From the NCBI RefSeq assembly GCF_032854445.1, contig NC_088298.1, forward strand, positions 12,759,504-12,823,503: DNA of 64,000 nt. The letters run 5' to 3'. Below, piece by piece: positions 50,701 to 59,700 of the stretch. The stretch's first letter is position 1, and each line of letters opens with the position of its first letter. Position numbers and translations under genes: made by a program. Under the pieces are notes generated by a model. That model searched no databases. It saw only the letters and a list, made by a program, of their open reading frames with translations, and was not told where the DNA came from. Source of the DNA: Liolophura sinensis. Its lineage: Eukaryota; Mollusca; Polyplacophora; Chitonida; Chitonidae.

Positions 50701-53700
50701 GGTATGTAAGCAGAGTTCTAAACTGAAAACAGTCCATTAAAGTTATTTTTATACAGGCCGTACGTAGGAAGGTCTGCCAGCAACCTGCGCATGGTCGTGG
50801 GTTTCCCCCCGGGCTGTGCCCAGTTTCTGCCCACCCACAATGCTGGTCGCTGTCGTATAAGTGAAATATTCTTGAGTACAGCGTAAAACACCAATCAGAT
50901 AAATAAATTATTTTTATACATGCATTCCAGCAGGTGGATTTAGATGTTTTTCATGTATCGGATGTATCAGTCACACAAACAGTCCAGTTTGCATTGGGAT
51001 ATCTTCGCATATTAAATCAACTGTGTTGGTCATGCGGGTTAAAATTGCTGTGCAAGATATTAACAGCTATATATTCAACACATGTTAGAGCTGAATGTCA
51101 GTCAAACAGTCAAACTGGTTATATACACTAACAGTGTTATTTAACACTGATGACTTTTTAATACTAATGGTAAACACCTATAACTTGTGTCAAGTTGAAC
51201 TTACAGTTTGAAATTCTGGACATTGCAAGGTGCTTGTGCAGCGTGAAAGAAAATACATGCATGGAGTCAACTGCTGTTTTGACATGTAGAAAAAAAAACA
51301 AAAACAAAAAACAAAAACAAGCAGAAATGGTTGATTATCACTACATGTGTACACAGACCTAAACACACACAAATAGACCTAAACACACAAAAGTCTTACA
51401 GCATTAAAAGTATTTACAGCACATTATGCGTTCGTGTGAGTTCAAGTCCAGCTCATGCTGGCTTCCTCTCCGGCCACACGTGGGAAGGTCTGTCAGCAAC
51501 CTGCGGATGGTCGTGGGTTTCCCCTCGGACTGTGCCTGGTTTCCACCCAAAATAATGCTGACCGCCGTCATATAAGTGAAATATTCTTCAGTACGGCGTA
51601 AAACACTAATCAAATAAATAAATACAGCACATTAACTATGGGTATCAAATCAGAATGCCTCAATCTACACATGATTTGAGATGTAATAAATTTAAAGTAG
51701 TGATTTTAGCTGTCTTGATGCCATAATAGGTCGCATCTATATGCTAAATTAAAAAATAAAATTATTATAAGAAGTTGTTCGATGATACTACTTAACATTT
51801 ATGGATAGAATGACACTGAATATGCCTTTCATAAAGCTGCTGAATTCCACATATAAAACAGAAAAGTTTTGATAGGGTGGGAAGAATTTGTATGAATCCT
51901 AAGTGTGTGGTCTAAGTATTGAAATGCAAGATCTCTTGTCATTTTGAATTATTCTGCTCTTCATCTGGTGAGGAGAATTCGTATGAATTAGGGCTTTGAG
52001 TAAGAAGCTCATATCCTCAATTTAATGTCTGAAGTTCTGAATATTTTAAGTTAATTTTTCCATATAAATTAGATGAATTATTAGACATACTTAAACTTAC
52101 TATTACTATTTATGCAATGGTCTTTTTATTTCATCTCTTGTATTGTTGCATTGTGCTTTTCGTTGCATTTTATTTTCTGGGAAAACTTTGTCAACATGGA
52201 TATTAATGTAAAGAAACATACTGTACACATAAGCATGTACATGGAAAGGTTCCCTAATGGCAGAGACTTCTTAACTTGTAGGTTTACATTTTCATGTAAA
52301 TATTATTTCAATGTGATGCAAATTATTAAGCTGTTTATGGTGATAAAATTTGGTGTTGATATTGAGGTAGCAAAGTGCGTGTTAGCTGTGATTTCTGACT
52401 GATTCTAATCAGCATCTAAATCCCTGGGATAATATGGGTAGATGTTTATATCACTTCATACTATCATGGTGGCAAGAGGGTGTGTGTGTGTAAGGTCATG
52501 TTCAGTTGATTTTTTTGTTTCTTTGTTGTCAGCATTTGTATAAACAGGTGCAGTGTTTACATTTCTCAAACATTATTTTGTTGTCATGACATTGAAATCA
52601 ACTGTAGTGTAATTCTCTATGTTCTTGGGACAGCATACTGATACACGACCAATAGTGATTAATAATACAAATAACTGTTACAATTGCTTCTCAACCTTGT
52701 ACATTTTCTGCGTAGATGCTGCTATTTTTTTTGTCCGCTAATTATGTGTGTGAAAGCCATATGGAAGAAAAACAACTGTCTTGACCTACATCTTAATAGG
52801 GTGAATGACAAGAAACGCAAATACAATAATATACATGACAAATTTAATATGTGTATCAATCCCTACGATCTCTGGGGGTCCTCCGTGGCTCAGTTGGTTA
52901 GAGCGCTAGCGCAGCGTAATGACCCAGGGGCCTCTCACCAATGCAGTCACTGTGAGTTCAAGTCCAGCTCATGCTGGCTTCCTCTCCGGCCGTACGTGGG
53001 AAGGTCCTTCAGCAACCTGCGGATGGTCGTGTGTTTCCCCGTGCTCTGCCCGGTTTCCACCCACCATAATGCTGGCCGTCGTCGTATGAGTGAAATATTC
53101 TTGAGTACGGTGTAAAACACCAATCAAAACCAATAAATAAATAAATAACCCTACGATTTCTGTACTTTAGCATTGGTCCAGGCAATTCTTGGATATAGGG
53201 CTAGTGTAAGGATTGTTGATTGTGTGTAGCATCGTTTGTTCATGCTTACACTGCAGTCTAACTACAACGTACAATATGTTATATGATATGTGCATGTAAC
53301 GGGGAAACTCACGACCATCTGCAGATTGCAGGCCTTAATTTTCCATGCAGTGGGATCAGTTGGAAGATTACCTATATCTGGGTGTATAATTTGTTTCATT
53401 TTTGTATAACAACTGTAATCAGTAATCAACTGACGATGACAGTGAGGAGTTGATCAAACCAAAATGTTTTTGCAAGTTACTGATTAACTTCACATGTATG
53501 AAATACATGTACAATGTATCTGGGTTTAAGCTGATAGTCTTGATTCAGTACACTATTGTGTATACAAACTACATTCTTTTAGCTTCAGTGGTCTAATTGG
53601 TTAGAGTGTGTGTCTCGAAGTAGCAAGACCCTGGATCAAACCCAGCTTATGTCACAGCCTTTCAGTTACATTCTTAATTTAATGTCTGAAGTTCTAAATA

Positions 53701-56700
53701 TTTTAAGTTAATTTTTCCATATAAATTAGATGAATTATTAGACATACTTAAACTTACTATTACTATTTATGCAATGGTCTTTTTATTTCATCTCTTGTAT
53801 TGTTGCATTGTGCTTTTCGTTGCATTTTATTTTCTGGGAAAACTTTGTCAACATGGATATTAATGTAAAGAAACATACTGTACACATAAGCATGTACATG
53901 GAAAGGTTCCCTAATGGCAGAGACTTCTTAACTTGTAGGTTTACATTTTCATGTAAATATTATTTACTGTGCGTTCTCCGTTGTGTTACTCTAGCTGTTG
54001 CTGATCATTTGGTTGGGTCAGCTATCAGTGTTGGTGATGACATATCAGGTTGAAAACCTATGAAAAAGTATTCATGTTTAGATACTTCAGTGGCGGCCGC
54101 ACTTTGGCGGCATGGACTGGCACTGCTACAAGGAGACCCATGTGTTCATGTATGCACTAATACTCTAATGACTCCTCATCCTCATAGGACTGAGAAATTG
54201 TTAATGACAATATAAAAACCCAAGCATACATACACATACATGTATTTAGTTATTTATTTGATTGGTGTTTTACGCCATACTCAAGAATATTTGACTTCTA
54301 CGTCGGCAGCCAGCATTACAATGGAAGGAAACGGGGCAGAGCCCGGACGAAACTCACGACCATTAGCAGGTTGCTGACAGACCTTCCTACGTACATCTGG
54401 AGAGGAAGCCAGCATGAGCTGGACTTACAGCAGCCGTTTTGGTGAGACGCTCCTGGGTCATTATGGTGTGCAATCGCGCTAACCAACTGAGCCCCCACAG
54501 ACATGTACATATAGACAAGCTGTTCATGTTACCAATAATTAGTACAGAGTTTGTAACAGTGGATGAATGTATGAATTCTTCATTTGCTATTTGTAACAGT
54601 GGATGAATGTATGAATTCTTCATTTGCTATTTGTAACAGTGGATGAATGTATGAATTCTTCGTTTGCTATTTGTAACAGTGGATGAATGTATGAATTCTT
54701 CGTTTGCTATTTGTAACAGTGGGTGAATGTATGAATTCTTCATTTGCTATTTGTAACAGTGGATGAATGTATGAATTCTTCATTTGCTATTTGTAACAGT
54801 GGATGAATGTATGAATTCTTCATTTGCTATTTGTAACAGTGGATGAATGTATGAATTCTTCGTTTGCTATTTGTAACAGTGGGTGAATGTATGAATTCTT
54901 TGTTTCCTGTTTGTAACAGTGGATGAATGTATGAATTCTTCTTTTGCTATGGATGAATGTATGAATTCTTCGTTTGCTGTTTTATAACAGTGGATGATTC
55001 CAGGCATTCTGTGTCTGTTGTTTGTAAGAGTGGACGAACCCATGAGTTCTGCGTTAGTGTTTTGTACAAGGGGATGAGTTATGTATTTATGTTTTGTGAA
55101 AGGGGATGAGTTAAGTATTTATGTTTTGTGAAAGGGAATGAGTTAGGTATTTATGTTTTGTGAACGGGGATGAGTTATGTATTTGCTGTTTGTATCAGTG
55201 GATGAACCCACGGACACTGGTGTGCCTGGACACAGCTGAGAAACTTCATGTGATTGATGTGAGGTCAGAAGAAGAACTAGAGGTAAGAGGTCAGCTGTTA
55301 GCTATGGCCTGTTCAGATAATATCATAAATGATATGTGTAAATATTGTAAACTGTGTATGCCTATATCGTTATACATGTATGATTACATGCACATGGTCC
55401 GTAGGAGGGATTAAAGGTAGAAAATAGTGATTTGTCGGAGAAAATTAATGATCGAATCGTTTTTGAAACCTATTGCAGTCTTCAGGTTCTGGAGATGTAT
55501 AACTCTGTAACTGGCTGAAGGATTTCTTTTTGTTATCATACGTGACTTTTAATGTTTTAATCAAATGAGGCAAGGAGAGGCTTAGTTTGTTTTTATTTGT
55601 TCCTCTCAGGTGATTGACATCTCTGATGTTCAGCTGGTGTATGGTTCCAGTCACTTCAAGTCTTTAGCAACAGGAGGCAATGTTAGCCAAGCTTTGGTAA
55701 GTACATCTGTTTGTGTCTGAATAGTGTTAAGGACTTTAGTACTTCATAATCGTGCTGCTGAAAATGTGTCTTGTTACTGGATATATCGTGAATTCTGGTC
55801 TTATCCTGTCCAGCTATACTGTCAGACAATCTCTATTTTTCTGATCCATTTCAACTGTTGTACTGTACATTTGAATGCATTCTATTTTGCTGAACTGTCC
55901 ACAGGTTGTACAGTTTTACATTTGAACACATCTTAATTTCCTGATCTGTTCAACTTAAATAGGGGCCTCCATGGCTCGGTCGGTTATAGCGCAGCATAAT
56001 GACCTAGGAGTCTCTCACCAATGCGGTTGCTGTGAGTTCATGTCCAGCTCTTGCTGACTTCCTCTCCGGCCATATGTGTGAAGGTCTGTCAACAGCCTGT
56101 GAATGGTCGTGGGTTTCCCCCGGGCTCTGCCCGATTTCCTCCCACCATAATGCTGGCTGCCGTCGTAGAAGTGAAATATTCTTGAGTACACCATAAAACA
56201 CCAATCAAATAGATAAATAAATCAACTTAAATACTGCATGAAAACATTTGTGTATATAGCTCTATAAGCAACCTGTGGATGGTCGTGGGTTTTCCCATGC
56301 TCTACCTGGTTTCCTCCCATTGTACTGCTCGCTATTGTCGTATAAGTGAAATATTCTTGAGTTAAATGTATACATTTGAACACACCCTAGTTTTTTGTTC
56401 TGCGAGGGATGCATGTAAGCAGGAGGCCTGTCATGTTAACAGTCGTCCTCAGCTACTCTGGTCAGCTGTTTTAACTGGACATGCCATGATCTCATTATTA
56501 ATGCTCTGTGATAAATAAATGTACATGTACATGATATTGTGATGTTTTTGTTCCCCCAGGCGTATGCAGGAGGCCAAGCATGTTATCAGTCAGTCGTCAG
56601 CTACTCGGGACAGCTGTTTCTACTGGGCACTAAAACTGTACATGTCATGTCACTAAGGACCTGGAGAGAGGTATCCTTGTCATTACTTTTCCGTATATTA

Positions 56701-59700
56701 TGTTTACACCTTGAAGGGGCAGTTCTTTCCATGAAAGGCAAGCGGGTGTTTTCATTTGCGTCCAAATACACACAAAAAGTTTTAGGCGACCAAGTAATTG
56801 TTTGGCCATATCGTGAATAGACCATCCTTTATTGCCATCAAAATGTCCCCCGCGTGTCTATGCTTTTCGCTTGGAAATTGTTATCATTTTGAAAATGGAA
56901 GTGCTGTGTGGTAGGCTCTGTGTTGTCATCCACTGTCAGCCGGAAACAGTTTCTTAGTGGGTCATGTTAAGCATGCTTTGATTGGCTAGCAGAAATAAAA
57001 ACATTCCCTCATTGGTCTAGGGTCGATTTATAATGGCATTCTCAACAGAGATGTCAGTTCTTATCTGCCTAGCAGCAGCTAGTTGTCGGATCCATGTTTG
57101 ATAACAACTAATGGCCAGGCATGGGTTTGGAATTGTATGAACATGTCAGTCTCTGCTGGAGGATTAGTCATGTATCCGTAGGAAAACGCAGAAGCTGAAG
57201 ATGTCGCATCATATGGGTTTTAACAGTATAAAAAGTGTCGGTACCATCACAGAAACATTGCTCATAACACAAATTAAAATGTGCTCATTAAATTTGACAT
57301 CTTCAAACACTGTATAAAAGTTTGTCTTTGTAAAAGTTTGCCAGTCTGCCTACCTTGTTGGCTGCAGAGCCCTGGTCGGGGGACGCCATACTGGGAAGAC
57401 TTGCTTGGATCATGTATTGAAAAGCAGGGACAGATCCATGTATTACCCATGCTTTTCCAGAAGCTATATTACATGTATGACTTAACTATAGTTACCCCTC
57501 TTAATTAGCACAATGAAAGTCCGATGCTGTTTATGTAGGTATATTGTGAGAGTATTATTCTTTGTAGACTTTTTATGAAGTACTGAAATTGGCCAGTCCA
57601 ACCAATGTTGTTTTATCTCTAAAATCTTGACTACAAATGTGCATAATTTGTAATTTTGTACTCACCATTTTTTCTGAAGTAAAATGTAAACCTGATCTCA
57701 GGCAGAGATGTGCCTGTGGTACCTGACCACCAAATTATAATCAAAAACTCAGAGGTTCTAAGATGTACCTGAGGTACATCATTGACATTTTTTAACTTTC
57801 AAAGTTTCTAAGGTGTACCTGAGGTACTATGTCTAAGTATTGATTTTTTTTAAAAGGTTCTTGAGGTACATTTGAGATACTTGAGGTACAGTGCACCTCA
57901 GATAAAATAGATGGGGTGTACACCTCGTCTATTCCTCACACCTCGTGTCTGTAAGGCTTGTCTAGTTTCCCCTCACAGGATTTAAATTACAACATGCAGC
58001 GGCGTGTCCCACACATACAACTGCCTTTAGGTGAGTTGTCAACTGAGCTAGAGGGCTGCCCTGTAGCCTTATGTATCAGACAGCGATTGTCCCTTGTGGT
58101 CTGTGTTGTTCACAAAGAAAAGCCCGACATACCTGCAAGGTGTATGTACTGTCATGACGTCACAAGGTCAACGGTGGCTCGATCATAGGGGATTACATTT
58201 TCTGATGTTTGATCATCATGTGTATAACAGTGGAAGGTTTCCCATAATGCTGCCTTTCCTATATCCTCAGCGGATCGATGTCTTGGTGAAGCAGAATCGC
58301 TATCGGGATGCCCTGGCCTTAGCGCTGTCGTTTTATGAGGGTCGAGCAAAAGCGGTTCTTGGACTGTCAGGCTCACCACAGAAGAAAAGGGAAACAATTG
58401 CAGAGTTGGTGAGAAAGCCTGTAATAGGCACACTGTGTACCAATGTAAAGTTTATTATTATGGGAATTTGTGTGAATTCTTGTGTGAATACAAGTGTAAA
58501 AGGTTGATTCTGTGAATTCAGTTTGCCATAGAATGGTGTTTTGAGGTTTCTGTGGAAGCTGGCGTGATATCCTACTGCCAATCTCAGTTTCTGTACGATT
58601 TATTTACATGTATTTATTTATTTGATTGGTGTTTTACGCCGTACTGAAGAATATTTCACTTATACGACGGCGGCCAGCATTATGGTGGGTGGAAACCGGG
58701 CAGAGCCCGGGGGAAACCCATGACTATCCGCAGGTTGCTGCCAGACCTTCCCACGTACGGCTGGAGAGGAAGACAGCATGAGCTGGGCTTGAACTCACAG
58801 CGACTGCATTGGTGAGAGACTCCTGGGTTATTACGCTGCGATAGCGCTCTAACCAACTGAGCCATGGAGGCCTGTACGAGAAGTATTATTCAATTAAGAA
58901 GTAATATTCAGTACCAGAAGTAATATTCTGAGCCAGATGTAATATTCTGTGCCAGAAGTAATATTCTGTGCCAGAAGTAATATTCAGTACCAGAAGTAAT
59001 ATTCTGTGCCAGAAGTAATATTCTGTGCCAGAAGTAATATTCTGTGCCAGAAGTAATATTCAGTGACAGAAGTAATGTTCAGTGACAGAAGTAATGTTCA
59101 GTGCCAGAAGTAATGTTCAGTGCCAGAAGTAATATTCAGTACCAGAAGTAATGTTCAGTGCCAGAAGTAATGTTCAGTGCCAGAAGTAATATTCAGTGAC
59201 AGAAGTAATGTTCAGTGCCAGAAGTAATATTCAGTGACAGAAGTAATGTTCAGTGCCAGAAGTAATATTCAGTACCAGAAGTAATGTTCAGTGCCAGAAG
59301 TAATGTTCAGTGCCAGAAGTAATATTCAGTGACAGAAGTAATGTTCAGTGCCAGAAGTAATGTTCAGTGACAGAAGTAATGTTCAGTGCCAGAAGTAATA
59401 TTTAGTACCAGAAGTAATATTCAGTGCCAGAAGTAATATTCAGTACCAGAAGTAATGTTCAGTGCCAGAAGTAATGTTCAGTGCCAGAAGTAATATTCAG
59501 TGACAGAAGTAATGTTCAGTGCCAGAAGTAATATTCAGTGACAGAAGTAATGTTCAGTGCCAGAAGTAATATTCAGTACCAGAAGTAATATTCTGAGCCA
59601 GATGTAATATTCTGTGCCAGAAGTAATATTCTGTGCCAGAAGTAATATTCAGTACCAGAAGTAATATTCTGTGCCAGAAGTAATATTCAGTGAGAGAAGT

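Noticed and set aside
57958..58188. Open frame before VPS8 exon 18 as an extra exon
   Set aside because: There is a cag near its start, but exons 17 and 18 already join in phase to give the expected Vps8 sequence, and the peptide does not resemble Vps8.
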